Below are positions 12,076 through 24,062 of a DNA stretch of 64,000 bases, in pieces; position 1 is the first letter of the stretch; the number at the start of each line of letters is the position of its first letter. Made by a program: the position numbers and the translations under genes. This DNA is from Bemisia tabaci (Eukaryota > Arthropoda > Insecta > Hemiptera > Aleyrodidae), in contig NC_092793.1 in the NCBI RefSeq assembly GCF_918797505.1, positions 7,202,366 through 7,266,365 of the forward strand, read 5' to 3'. The notes beneath the pieces were generated by a model. The model worked only from the letters and a program-made list of their open reading frames with translations. It had not been told where the DNA came from and did not search any database.

Positions 12076-13089
12076 TAAGAGATACTCACTCACCCTCTTC
12101 CGGCTTCCAAGATCCAACGATTCCAAAGAAATCCTTTAGAGGATAATTCAAGATGCCCATTCGAAACAATACACTTATACATACATCTAACACTATCAGA
12201 AATGTACCACTACCATGAGTTCTTGGATTTATGATCCTTAATTTATCACCGCGACACCGAGTATCGCAAAATCTCGAGACACTTTTTTTAAGACGCAATG
12301 TTTGTTGGTGTATACCGAGGTACATTTTTTTATCACCGTGGAGGAACATTATCCATGATTCTCCTTTCTCCGCATTTTCACACTCTAAAAATGAGACTAG
12401 TGAGTGACTGATTGTCAAAAAAGCACAAATAAAGACGAATTCGGGATACCTTGCTTCAAAAAAAAAAACTTGACCTCCTCAAAAAAACTGAATAATCAAT
12501 ACGTGCATCGATAATCACCATAACGTGCAGGGCTCGAGTTTTATTCGCGGTTTGCGGTTGGGCTTGATGAAAAGAGGCGACCTCTTCATTCAATCGCTGG
12601 GTAATGGTTTGCAATAAGCGTTAAGAAACTAAGGATGGCTCGAGTCTTCGGTAAAAAATAAAAAGCTCAACTTGCGTCCGGCATGGGTTTAGAATACAGG
12701 TGATCCAGAAGTTCCGCACCACCCCTAAGCCCTTGGGGTTTTGGCCCCTTTTCAGGGGGGCTCCCTTAAAATATTGCGGGATCCCGAAATTCGTTTCTTT
12801 TGACCTAGGAACAAGCACAAGATTCCGCAAGTCTAGATCTTCTCTATCTAAATTTTTTCCAAATATTACAGGTAATCCCTGCTGGTGGTGCAGAACTTTT
12901 GGATTAATATAACTCTTGAAACTTCCTGGGCATCCTATACATATCAGAGTTAATACTCGTTCAAATCAAAATTATGCGTAGTTATGTTGTTAAAAAAGAA
13001 CGAGAAAATCTGGCTACGTCTAGATTAGTTAAGCTAACTCTGGTTAGTGCCGTCCAAGTTCTGAGATGTTATCCACAATTTCCATAGAG

Positions 13090-13550
13090 AAATGTCTCCC
13101 CCCCCCCCCGCTTCAAATATCCCTGAGGGGATAATCTCGCACCTACGGTCCCTAAAATCCCATCCCTCTCAGTCCATAATCAAGCTAGCCCCAGGTGACC
13201 GTTGTTTGAGACCATTAAACTCGGGTCACCTGTCCGGGGAATCGAACCCGGGACCTCGCCATCTACTGCCGTGCTAAGGAAGTACGTCGTATGAACATTC
13301 GAGAGTTGCCAAATTTCCCTTGATATATTTTTGACAACATTCATGCATGTTTTTCCTTGAAATTTTCAGATATTTTAGATTGAATTGCGTACAAAATTGT
13401 CTGAAATATTTGGAAAATAACATTCCTAATATTCACGGTAAATTCGGTTTTTATCGGAGGAAACTTGGCAACGTCTGAAGGCTCATACGGCGTTCTTCCT
13501 TAGCACGGCAGCATAGAGCAAGCGCTGCAACCACTACACCGCAGAAGGCC
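13090..13550 (-). mobile_element. tRNA-derived SINE-like sequence split by a MITE
   Basis: On the minus strand, TGCGGTGTAGTGGTTGCAGC (A-box-like) lies at 13525-13544. GGTTCGATTCC (B box) lies at 13238-13248 in GGTCCCGGGTTCGATTCCCC. Family A MITE 13265-13511 sits exactly between them. The body continues to a C run near 13097. Confidence 0.6.
13265..13511. mobile_element. MITE family A copy 3, inside the SINE-like unit
   Basis: CTGCCGTGCTAAGGAAG to CTTCCTTAGCACGGCAG. Removing it restores the tRNA-like A-box to B-box spacing. Confidence 0.85.
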
Positions 13551-13630
13551 GAAAATGAAAATAAAAAATGATGCAGTATATGGAAGGGCCGAGAGAGAAC
13601 GCTCGGAAGAATCGTTGGAAAGATGCTCGA

Positions 13631-14182
13631 ATGGACCACTAGACAAGGTACGAATTTAAGCAATCTGATACATGTTTCTTAACCAGAATTTCACGTAGAA
13701 CACGATTCATACTACGAAACTTACCGAAATCAACTTCTAACGAAGATATTAACGTTTTTATTTCGCACTGATTACGAGGAATTTGAACTGCCCGCTCACA
13801 AGAAACTCAAAGCTCTACGTGAGTCAAATCGCGCACTACAACGGTTTCAGCAAGCTTCTCAATCGAGCAATGTTCATTTTCCACCATGTGTTGTTTCAAA
13901 CTATTGGTAATTTGCTATAGCTGAGCCAAAGTGTCAAGATTGAAGTTGAAGATTTTTACATCGCAAAGACTGTCATGATAAACATTTAGCGCGCGATGTG
14001 AATCACGTAGAGCATTGAGTTTTCATGAGCGGGCGGTTTGAATTCACGCATCAAGAATCATTAAATATCTTCGTCAGGAGTTGATTTTGGTAATTTTCGT
14101 TGTGCGCATCGTGTTCTACGTGAAATTTTGGTTAAGAATTATGTATAGAATGCTGAAATTCGTACCTTATCTAGTGGTCCAT
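13631..14182. mobile_element. Palindromic element family C, full copy
   Basis: Ends ATGGACCACTAGACAAGGTA / TACCTTATCTAGTGGTCCAT. Second-level pairing of GAGCGGGCGGTTTGAATT with AATTTGAACTGCCCGCTC. About 552 bp, no ORF. Confidence 0.85.
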
Positions 14183-14437
14183 TCAACTCGCGCGGTGATA
14201 CATAAGCTCGCCAGGAAAAATTGATAGGCACGAAAAAAAAAATGTAAAAAATTGAAAAATCACTCCGAGAGGAACTTGAGAGACGGGAAGATGAAAGCGC
14301 GGTCATGTTTGAGAGCGACCAGGACGGTGGCCACTTGTTGAACTATTGTTGCGAGCGAGCTGCTGGTCGTGGCTCGTGTGATTTTTCAATTAGTCCGCAG
14401 GGTGGGACAGTAGGGGTCCCCCTCGCCGACCAGTTGC

Positions 14438-14561
14438 GATATATCTAGTGATCCGCCATTTGAACCCGTGAAAAAGGGTCGATAAACAGGGTATACCTTA
14501 ATAATCGATTCTTCACCCCAGCTTCAAACGGGGAATCGCTAATCGATCGACGCCTCGCCAC
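14438..14561. mobile_element. hAT-like MITE family B, decayed copy
   Basis: GGTCGATAAACAGGGTATAC and AATAATCGATTCTTCACC core, CGCCTCGCCACTG at the right. The left end is lost. Confidence 0.6.
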
Positions 14562-15082
14562 TGTCGCCAACGGTCGTTCTGCCGCCCCCTCAATTCCTCA
14601 AAATCCCCCCTCTCACTTTCTCTCTCCCGTCTGATCCCTGTGGTCAACCGGCCCGTCCTTCCTCCTCTACTCAGCGAGCGTGCTGTTTGATACAAGTAGA
14701 TTATTACATCACTAATAGGTTATTTTATTTACTGTCTCTGTTTTATTGTGCAAAGCGTTTGCTTTAACTAGGACTGCCTCCGTCTATTTGGTCTGCGCTC
14801 TGCTGGAGACATTTATTGCTGCCTCCCGCGCCCCACCCCCCGCCGCGCCGGCCCCCCTCCGCCGCTCCACTAATTTTCTCTTGTCTTCCGGCCTCTTGAC
14901 GTAGGGCCCCATCGGCTCATCCCAACTTTCACCACTTTCATGAGTCGGAATTCAAAGGGAGTCTTCGTAAAGTACGTAACGCGATTTTCCGGCGTATTTG
15001 ACCCTCCTCCCCGCCCCCTCCCTTTTGTAACGCTTCTTAACGCAACCGCAGACCCTCTCTCAATACTTACGTAATGCTTGGT

Positions 15083-15321
15083 CTGCCGTGCTAAGGAAGA
15101 ACGCCGTATAAACATTCGAAATTGCCAAATTTCCCTTCAGAAAACATGTATTTTTGACACAATTTGCTCATATTTTTCCTCGACATTTTCAAATATTTTA
15201 GATTAAATTTCGTCCAAAATTGTCTGAAAATATTTACAATTTTCCCAGTAAATCCTGGTTTTATAGAGGGAAATTTGGCAACGTCTGAAGGCTCATACGG
15301 CGTTCTTCCTCAGCACGACAG
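15083..15321. mobile_element. MITE family A copy 4
   Basis: CTGCCGTGCTAAGGAAGAAC to GTTCTTCCTCAGCACGACAG, flanked on both sides by TGGT, a possible 4-bp duplication. Confidence 0.8.
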
Positions 15322-15581
15322 TGGTGGACTCTTCCCCCTTATGATCCCGAAAATTAAAGCATCGGTTGCAAAGAGGGCATTTCTTGGTTGCGGTGTCATA
15401 AGCTCTTCTGACGTTTCAACCATTGTAATCAAAGCAAATGAATGGGATTCGTTGAAATTTTTCCTGAATTTTCTGCATGATTTTACGATGCTGAAAACAA
15501 AAATTTCAGAAAATTCACGGAATAGTTTCCTCCTAAAATATAAATTGGCAGTGAAGATTTCGAGACACCGCAACCGAGAAA

Positions 15582-15920
15582 TGGACGTATTTATGCTAAA
15601 TGGAACTATGTGGAAGTGGAAATATGGGGTGTGCTCGTTAGTTGAGGGTCATAAGAATGAATGGGAATTCAAAAACGCCAGTGACGTCAGCGAACGAGAG
15701 GCCGCACGACGGGGAGATCGTTAGCCCTATCCACAAGGGTCTCGTCACATGTCCACGGTTCACGAGTTAGTGCTCAGTTCCTTTTGATTAATGTCAAATT
15801 CCGCTTTTCCATTTTCTCAAAAGGAACTATATCCACTTTTACATTATTTCTTATGCGACTTGCACGAGCACACCCCATCTTTCCACTTGCACGTAGTTCT
15901 TTTTAGCATAGATACGTCCA
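15582..15920. mobile_element. MITE with TGGACGTATTT-type ends, long arms
   Basis: Left TGGACGTATTTATGCTAAAT, right complement ending ATACGTCCA. Both arms include GTGTGCTCG about 50 bases in. Related ends occur at 33084 and 62273. Confidence 0.75.
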
Positions 15921-15969
15921 AATGCCCTTTCTGTACCCAACGCCTCAATAATTGGTGATATTCCGCACA

Positions 15970-16525
15970 ATGGACCACTAGACAAGGTACGAACTTAAGC
16001 ATTCTGATACATGTTTCTTAACCAGAATTTCATGTAGTATATGATTTGTGCAACGAAAATTCCTTAAACCAACTCCTAATGGAGATATTAAACATTTTTA
16101 TTTCACATTGGTTACGAGGAATTTGAACTGCCCCGCTCACAAGAAACTGAAAGCTCTACATGAGTTAAATCGTGCACTACAACATGTTTCAGCAAGCTTC
16201 TCAATCGAGCAATGTTCATCTCCCACCATATGTTGTTCAAACTATAAGTAATTTGCTATAGCTGAGCCAAAGCGTCAAGATTGAGGTTGCCAGATTTTTG
16301 TATCGTAGAGACTGTCATGATAACGTTTAGCGCGTGATGTGAATCACGTAGAGCATTGAGTTTTCATGAGCGGGTGGTTTGAATTCACGCACCAAGAATC
16401 ATTAAATATCTTCGAAAGGAGTTGATTTCGGTAAATTTCGTTGTGTGCATCGTGTTCAACGTGAAATTTTGGTTAAGGAACGTGTATCAGAATGCTGAAA
16501 TTCGTACCTTATCTAGTGGTCCATT
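15970..16525. mobile_element. Palindromic element family C, second full copy
   Basis: ATGGACCACTAGACAAGGTA to TACCTTATCTAGTGGTCCAT, highly similar to 13631-14182 along its length. Confidence 0.85.
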
Positions 16526-16666
16526 ATTGTGGAGAACTGTTGAATATACCATTAGTGTGACAAAATGATGTCGACGAAATTAAGATTATAAATTTTAGAT
16601 TTTGTGAGTTTTTTTACGAATGAAGAGAGTTACGTAACGCTGGCACTGACCCATTTCCCCCCTTGT

Positions 16667-16696
16667 AACGTAACGTAACGTAACGTAACGTAACGC
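16667..16696. repeat. (TAACG)n microsatellite
   Basis: About six pentamer units in a row. Confidence 0.85.
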
Positions 16697-16804
16697 CGGC
16701 TAATACCCCCTTCCCCAACACAGCGTTACCTAATTCATGAACGCTCCAATGATTCTTGGTGAAAACGCTCGGAGAGTTATTCCTGTTTTTCCTTTAGCAA
16801 CTAG

Positions 16805-17255
16805 GAAAAAAAATTATTCAGCATTTACCATTTTCTGGTCGATAAACGGCCCAACCAGAGATTATAGTAACTATCATCAAAATTATCGTGAAAGTAAAAA
16901 GGTTTTACCTTATTGTGACAATAATTTTGGTGGACGTTACCATACTCTCTGGTCGTGCCGTTTTCTAACCAGAGTATATGGTAAATGCTACCCAACTTTT
17001 TTTCCGTGAAACATGACATCTGAAAATGACACCATTATTGGGAAAAAAAATTTTTGGAAAAAAAGTTGGGTAGCATTTACCATGCTCTGGTTAAAAAACA
17101 GCACAACCAGACAGTTGGTAACTTCCACCAAAATTACTGTCACAATGAGGAGAAATGTTTTTGCTTTCGCGATAATTTTTATGAAAGTTACCTTACTCTC
17201 TGGTTGTGTCGTTTATTAATCAGAATATGCTAAATGCTACCTAATTTTTTCCCCA
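16805..17255. mobile_element. Two adjacent copies of one palindromic family (S)
   Basis: Copies at 16805-17004 and 17047-17255 share TAGCATTTACCAT, CAACCAGA and CTCTCTGGT blocks. Each is an inverted repeat of about 200 bp, separated by about 40 bp. Confidence 0.65.
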
Positions 17256-17265
17256 TGCGGCAATA

Positions 17266-17465
17266 TCGGAACACGTGTTGCATACACTGAAAATTGAAAG
17301 CAAACCGACGGTTAGATTAAATCACCACTCCACGCCATTGCTTGGTGAGTCGTTCTCCCTCGTGCAATTATTGTAACGTCTGGAGTGATACCACTATTCG
17401 GTCACGTGGGAACGTGTGCTGCCTACACTGAAAACTGAAGGCGAACCGACAATGGTCTAAAGTCA
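17266..17465. repeat. Direct duplication, about 50 bp, spaced about 135 bp
   Basis: TACACTGAAAATTGAAAGC at about 17283 recurs as TACACTGAAAACTGAAGGC at about 17423, each preceded by a CACGTG-like block. Confidence 0.5.
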
Positions 17466-18352
17466 TATCCACGACGTGTTTCAAGGTTTTCTCTGATAAT
17501 TCTCGATTTTTCAGGTTGCTGGACCCCCTGGTGTCTTACGGTTGTAGATTTTGAAAAATTAGGCAGGAGGCGACCTCCGACCCCTGGACTCTGTCTTCCT
17601 GGGGGTATTCCAAATCCATCGCCCCTCTCTCCTCCCCCTTGACGTGGGTACCGGCCCCTTAGAGGTGCACGCCCTCTCGACAGTTTTCCACAAGTCCGGC
17701 CCTAATTTTGAATTTTTACTCTCCAGCTCGTAACAAATGTAACAGAGCACCATTACATTTCACCGTCTTGGCGGTATTTTTTCAAACTTTTTATCTCTTC
17801 TCCTCCAATTAACTTGAAATTGAAAGGAGCAAATGAAAGAAAACGAAAAGTGTTAACGAGTGTACCGGTCGTTGATTGTTTCCTTACGTTGAGACCTTCC
17901 ATGCATTCAGTCCAGATTCAAGGCACGTAGAAAGCACTCAAACACCTCGTTACCCGACGTAATGAAAATGGAGGGAGGTGAAGAAGGAAGGAAGGAAGTA
18001 GAGGACAAAATCCGTTGCATTTTTCAGGAATCAACCGTTAACAGGCCAGTTACGCTAGTTACAGAATCGGGTTCTAGTGGTGTAAAACTTACAGATTAGC
18101 AAAAAGTAATAAGAGCTGTTCGAACGCCAAGTTTCTACGTTCAATATTAACGTGAATATCGCTCATCGAGAAACACGGCGGAGAACGTCAGTGGTCCATT
18201 GTATCACAGCGCAGCGCTGGCATCGGGAGAAAACTGACTTCACTGTAATATGGAAACGGTCATTCACTTTCCATTGTTTTGCTCGCAAACAGAGCAAGAA
18301 TCAAAAAGTAAATGAGGGGTTCTCTTCGCGGCGCGGGCGTGCTAGTCCAATA
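17466..18352. other. No gene or placed repeat seen
   Basis: Short ORFs only, including a CT-rich patch near 17570-17660. Confidence 0.4.
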
Positions 18353-18605
18353 CTGCCGTGCTAAGGAAGAGCGCCGTGTGAACATTCGAGATTTGCCAAA
18401 ATTCCCTTGATAAAACATGTATTTTTGACAACATTCATTTATATTTTCCCTTGAAATTTTCAGATATTTTAGATTGAATTGCAAACAACATTGTCTGAAA
18501 AATTTGAAGAAAAATATTTTAAATTTTTCCAGGAAATTCGGTTTTTATCGGAGGAAACTTGGCAACGTTTGAAGGCTCATACGGCGTTCTTCCTCAGCAC
18601 GGCAG
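18353..18605. mobile_element. MITE family A copy 5
   Basis: CTGCCGTGCTAAGGAAGAGC to GTTCTTCCTCAGCACGGCAG; inner ATTTGCCAAAATTCCC / GGAAACTTGGCAAC. Confidence 0.85.
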
Positions 18606-19356
18606 GATACGGAGCAACAGAGAGGAATCTCTTGCGTAAATCCGGAAGTCGAATGCTTCGATGGGATCGGTTCTCAAGCGGGGTAATTCGTCGCCCGGCT
18701 GACGAAAAGCCGCAACCACATATTGAAATGGGCCCGGAAAAGCATTAAGTTGTATGCGCAACAGGGTTCATTGCAGGATGTAGTCACGAGGGCGACGAAT
18801 CCGCTGGACAAGGCTGACTTATGAGCCTCGTCCCACAGGATAGCGGCTTTGGGCCCGGGATCGGGACAGCACCTCCTTGCCCCGGGAAACAAAATACCTC
18901 CGAGGGCAGAAATGTAAAGGTTTCCCGGGAAGAATTGCATTTGGGGGTTTCGCCGCCGGGATAATGCAATTGGCTCCGTAGTTGTCGCGTCGCGTCGGGC
19001 CAACACCATCTAACTACACCTTCCAGCGAGGAACCCAAGTAGCATTTTTTCTTCGGAAAAATCGTGATGTTTTGAAATTAAGTTGCGATTTTTTTTACGA
19101 TTTTTGGCCGATGAAATCGCTAAGATCATCTGAGCGAGTATCCTCGATCTTGTCGCAATTTTATCTCTATGACATTGCATGTGGTCTACTCATACGTGGT
19201 TTTGCACTGAGGCCATTGATGTGGGGAATACGAAGGAATGACGATGAATACGACAAGTTTTCAGATTATCATAAATCGTCGTTCCTCTCTCTTAAGAGCG
19301 CAACTACATTTCAAAGTTACCAAATTCATCCGCGTGAATCGCAGTTTTGCAGGGAA

Positions 19357-19868
19357 ATGGAGATGTTGCATGTGTGAGGAATTGGCGATTTGACTGTTGA
19401 TTCTTATGTAAAAGGTCGCGAGAAACACGACGGTGCCACTGGGTTTCTCTGAAATCAACTCCCAAGCTCAGAAAAAGCTCTCAAGTTGAGGACAAAATGG
19501 AGGGGATATCCCACGCTATCGTGAGAGTCCACACCTCTACATCAAGACGAACGCTCCATGCAAAGATAGGGAGCAAATACATTGACAGGGCTGCCACTTT
19601 ATTTGGGGACTCTGAAACTGAAAACACGGCATCACTGCTAATGTATGTGCTCCCTATCTTTTTGCATGGAGAGTTCGTCTTGATGTAGAGGTGGAATCTC
19701 ACGATAGCGTGGGATATCCCCTCCATTTTGGCCTCAACTTGAGAGCTTTTTTTGAGCTTGGGAGTTGATTTCAGAGAAAACCAATGGCACCATCGTGTTT
19801 CTCGCGACCTTTAACATAAGAATCAATGGTCAAATCGCAAATTCCTCACACATGCAACATCTCCATTC
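19357..19868. mobile_element. Family E element, uninterrupted copy
   Basis: AATGGAGATGTTGCATGTGT to its complement CACATGCAACATCTCCATT. Inner AGATAGGGAGCAAATACATT pairs with the complement across about 19600. About 510 bp, showing the unbroken form of 9407-10240. Confidence 0.85.
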
Positions 19869-20650
19869 CTGGGCACTCCAAACTGAAAATTTCACCGAGT
19901 TTTCACCTGATCTCATTTAGAAATGAGAAAAAATTTGTACAGATATTGTACAGGTACAATTTTGTAAAAAACTGACTTAAATGGGTCAATTTTGCAACCT
20001 TGGAATGGAATTACGTTCCTTCTCCGGGAAACGACGATAGGAACGTAAATTAAAACGAGACGGATTTTCCCGGATTTTTCCAGAGGTTAGGCAATGCGGC
20101 ATCTATTTATCGGGAGTTTTCATCTAATTTAACTCTGGAGCGAATTAATACCAAGTCCACGATTCCTGGACCATCTCGACGTTATGTCTCGCATCCTTTA
20201 CAATCCCGCTGCGATTTGAATGGGCCCGATTGCCTCGCCACACTCTCACCCCCATCCTCTCCGTCCCCCCTCCATGACCCCCTTTTGCCCCCCCCCCCCC
20301 GACCCTGCCGCATCCCTCTTGCGCGCAATACAACGGTTTTCCGCTGACTCGCGAATAATACGGCTCCTAAAAACTCGAGGATATAAACGTCGATGATTTA
20401 CGTGGGCGCTAATTACATTCGCGGGGCGAGGCCGCCGCCGCCCCAACCCTGAATTCCTTCGCACTTGACGACTGTTCCTGATCGGAGGGTGGCGGGCCCC
20501 ATGCATTCCGCGAATATCTCTGCATGAGGCCATGGATTGACGATGAGAAATGTTATCTCAACATCTGCTGCATTTCCTCATCTCCAGTTTTCAATCTCGT
20601 CCTTCCTTCGCAGAAGAACCTGCTTCCTCCGTCGAGTAACTTTTGGTGGG

Positions 20651-20965
20651 ATTGAGAATTTGCATGCAAATTATTTATTGCTTCGTCTGATAGTGCCAAA
20701 GGAGCTGATTTCGCAAGTATTTCTTAAAAAATAATTCTAATGTGGGAAATATTATGAAAAACTGCTTTAAAATAGAGGAAATACACTACTTAGTGACGTT
20801 CCATGGCGGCATTTCCTGTTTGGACACATGTATGTCAGCAGATTAGATCATTTTTTTTTTATATTTATAAACGAAGGGTAGCCTCACGTTACGTTCACTC
20901 ATCGTCAGTCGTTTCCACACAAACACGAAATTCATCAAATTTCAGACACCTGCAAATTTTCCATT
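20651..20965. mobile_element. MITE family J copy 2
   Basis: ATTGAGAATTTGCATGCAAA to ACCTGCAAATTTTCCATT, with the CACATGTATG interior motif. Confidence 0.6.
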
Positions 20966-21143
20966 GTTAAAAGCTGGAGAGGCATAGCTTGGAAGAAATG
21001 AATGATAATAATGAATAATTAAATAAAGTATTACATTAGGACCCACAATTTATATGTCACCTCATTGAAATTTTAAATAGAATACGATTGAATTGACAAT
21101 CTCAATTCTCAACTTACCTCCTTAACCAAATGTATTTTAGCCT

Positions 21144-21398
21144 TCGACGGTGAAACTACCAAACCACGTATCTCGTTTGCGGTGTTTAAAAATCTACGCT
21201 CACATTTTATTTTTTTGAAGTAGACCAAATCAATATCATTCCTTGAAATTTTCACGGAATTTTCTCCGCACAAAGAGGAAAAACCACAGAAATTTTCAAG
21301 ACTGGATGTTAAGTAGTTTTTCATTTAAAAAATAAAGTATGACAGGAAGTCTGCGACGTCGCAAACCGAGATACGTGGTTTGGTAGTTTCACCGCCGC
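21144..21398. mobile_element. MITE family D copy 1
   Basis: TCGACGGTGAAACTACCAAA to TTTGGTAGTTTCACCGCCG. Nearly identical to 31295-31549 (shared GAAGTAGACCAAATCAATAT). Confidence 0.8.
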
Positions 21399-21884
21399 TT
21401 TAGTCTAGATTTATTTCCTTTCATTTTATGAGGAATAATAAATTGTGTTAATTGTTTGAGTCAAAGATAACCCCTCCCCCTTCCCCCTAAAAAACTTAGA
21501 ATACGACGCGGAGGCATTATAACTTTCAAATTCAACTAATCAGCTCGGAAATAACGATTTTTGTCTACGTTCATTCGCTTTTCTCACGGCACGAATTTAA
21601 ATCTTGTGACACATGTATCGTAACCAAAATCTCACATAGAACACAATTCTCGCATCGAAAAGTGATGATTAATCATTTAGATAGACGCGGGAGTATGCGT
21701 CTAGGGATTTCCAAAATTGTAAATTATTGAGGTACGAGAGTACTAAGCCTGTCCAAGGCTTCTGGGCCTTGAATCATCAGATCCATTCGAATTTCCTTTA
21801 TTTCGTCGGATATGCAATCTGATCTCCGCAGAGCTAAAATAGTTCCTGGTGGCAACTGCACCTCTCATTGCTACTTCAATGGGC

Positions 21885-22100
21885 TACCAGACTAGGCAAG
21901 AATTAAAGCATTCTGATACATGCTTCTTAACCAGGATTTCACTTAAAAACACTGAAATTAACTAAGATATGAACGTTTTTATTTTACATTGGTTACGGGA
22001 AATTTGAATTGCCCGGTCACAAGAAACGCAATACTCTATACGTGAGTCAAATCGCGCCTTACGACGGTCTTGGCAGGCTTCTCAATCCAGCCAGTGCTAA
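21885..22100. mobile_element. Family C fragment (left part)
   Basis: AGCATTCTGATACATGCTTC and AATTTGAATTGCCCGGTCAC match the left half of 13631-14182. Confidence 0.6.
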
Positions 22101-22284
22101 TATAAGTCGTTTCCTAAAACGACTAATTTCCCTGAGTTTTCCTCTGATCTGATGCAAAAATCAGACAAATGTTGTGAAAAATTTGCAGAGCTACATTCTT
22201 GTAAAAAATTGAATTGTTTGATTCGATTCTGCAGGAGCCTTGGAATGGAGATCCGTTCCTTCGTCCCGCGGGAAACGACGATTT

Positions 22285-22424
22285 AGGACTGCATTTTGCA
22301 ATTTGGACCTATAAATTCCGGCCCGGTTTAAAAACAACGTATGTGTCATTAGTTTCCTTATGCACATAAGTGTTTTTTTCAGATGAGCCAGAATTTATAG
22401 GTCCAAATTGCAAAATGCAGTCCT
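22285..22424. mobile_element. Short MITE family R copy
   Basis: AGGACTGCATTTTGCAATTT to AAATTGCAAAATGCAGTCCT, inner GCCCGGTTTAAAAACAACGT; about 140 bp. Confidence 0.8.
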
Positions 22425-22427
22425 ATT

Positions 22428-23070
22428 GATCCTTAATCAGTCACTGGAAACGTTCGAACGCGGCTGATGTGGGGTTGCATTCAAATAATTTTGAAGGCGA
22501 ATTTTATACGATAGTGCCGGGTAAAAGTTCATCGATACGGCATAACGGTACGCTTTTTGACTGCATTTAGCGGTCCATCTGTAAACTTTGAGATGGAGGC
22601 AGACTCAGCTAGTCGGCTACAGCCACGGTCCCCTGCTTACCAACCGAGATGCGATCGATCGCATCGCCTCTATACTTTAACAACTTTAGCGCCCACTCCA
22701 TCCTCTCAGTCTGCTACGCTTACGTCTCAGGGCCATTCTCTCGATTCACCCTTTCAGAGGATTCAATTCCAACGAATATTCTTATCGGGTTTTCTTGACG
22801 AGGTCGCGGTTTTTACCGATAGACACGTGAGACCATGTTTCGCGGGAAAATTGTTCAACTTAATTTCAACATTGTTCAAATATAACATTTTCAAATATCT
22901 TTCCAGATCTTTCACATTTGTAAGAATCATGATCGGAACTTACTTTTTTAAAATTGCGATTTTTTAAAGTTTCCGGACTCCAGAATGGATCTGTTGCTCG
23001 TAATAGATACAGCCAACTGAGTACGATTCCTGAGGGTGAGTGTGCTTGAAAACCACTTTGGGTATATCAA
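22428..23070. other. No gene supported
   Basis: A 136-codon ORF at 22557-22967 has no recognisable domain and unspecific composition. Confidence 0.35.
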
Positions 23071-23074
23071 AAAG

Positions 23075-23563
23075 GAGGGTATGAATTCGATCGACATGAA
23101 TCGATCGAAAAATGAAAACGTGAATCGATCGACACCGATTCGATCGACAAAATTCGATCGACTCACGGCTTTTGTCGATCGATTCGAGGCTTTTGTCGAT
23201 CGATTCACGGGTTTGTCGATCGATTCACGGGTTTGTCGATCCATTCACAGGTTTGTCGATCCATTCACGGGTTTGTCGATCCATTCACGGTTGTCGATCA
23301 AATCGGTGTCGATCGATTCACGTTTCCATTTTTCGATCGATTCATATCGATCGAATCGACACGGATGTTTTTTAAATTGGACTACATTTTGCAATTAGGA
23401 ACCATAAATTCTGGCCCGGTTTAAAAACAACGTATATGCCTTTAGTTCTCCTATGCACATACGTGTTTTTCCAGATGAGCTAGAATTTATAGTTCCAAAT
23501 TGCAAAATGCAGTCCAATTAACCGTCGATCGATTCATGTCGATCGAATCCGTACCCTGCCATC
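23075..23563. mobile_element. Inverted-repeat element built of ATCGAT words with an internal minisatellite
   Basis: Ends ATTCGATCGACATGAATCGA / TCGATTCATGTCGATCGAAT. The middle holds five or six units of about 20 bp (GGGTTTGTCGATCCATTCAC). A family R copy (23376-23518) is inserted near the right end. Confidence 0.75.
23376..23518. mobile_element. Family R MITE nested in the 23075-23563 element
   Basis: ATTGGACTACATTTTGCAAT to ATTGCAAAATGCAGTCCAAT. Confidence 0.8.
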
Positions 23564-24004
23564 AAAAAAGTCTGAAATCCGCTCCTTAGCGCGCAGTCTG
23601 CGTAGTTTGTGACACACTTTTTCAAATTCCCGCGTCTGCGGGCAGTTTTTCTTGGTGGCCGGCAGTCAGGTTTGCAGCAAGCAGAGGAGTACGAAGGAAC
23701 TACCTGAAGTAAACAAACGATTAACTAAATTTTTCTGTTGTATGATTTCATTTCTTTTCATGCGTTCGTTTCCTTTTGCTTTCATTATTTTGCAAAAAGC
23801 TTTAAACTAATTGAAATCTTCCGCAAGGAGAGTTTATATTCGTAACAGTTCGCGGAATTGTTTGTTCAATTAGGTTAGGTCTCTCTCCAGGCAAACCTGA
23901 CTGCCGGCCACCATGAAAGACTGCCCGTGTACGCGGTAAACTTGAGAAAGCGTGTTACAAACTATGCAGATTGCTCGCTAAGGAGTGGATTTTAGACTTT
24001 TTTT
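23564..24004. mobile_element. Inverted-repeat element with AAAAAAGTCTGAAATCC ends
   Basis: AAAAAAGTCTGAAATCCGCT pairs with AGTGGATTTTAGACTTTTTT, and GGTGGCCGGCAGTCAGGTTT pairs with AAACCTGACTGCCGGCCACC. A related fragment lies at 28790-28860. Confidence 0.75.
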
Positions 24005-24062
24005 ATGTGCCCAACGTAATTTTTGAGCGAATTTCCCCACGATAAGTCTATTCAGTTGGCTG

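Noticed and set aside
13225..13550. Functional tRNA gene
   Set aside because: A and B boxes are separated by 247 bp of MITE and no cloverleaf can be formed as it stands.
15164..15724. 186-codon + ORF
   Set aside because: It begins inside a family A MITE and ends inside the TGGACG MITE; the frame is open by chance.
23036..23398. 120-codon + ORF with repeated VDRF/SIDS peptides
   Set aside because: Translation of the ATCGAT-word minisatellite element.
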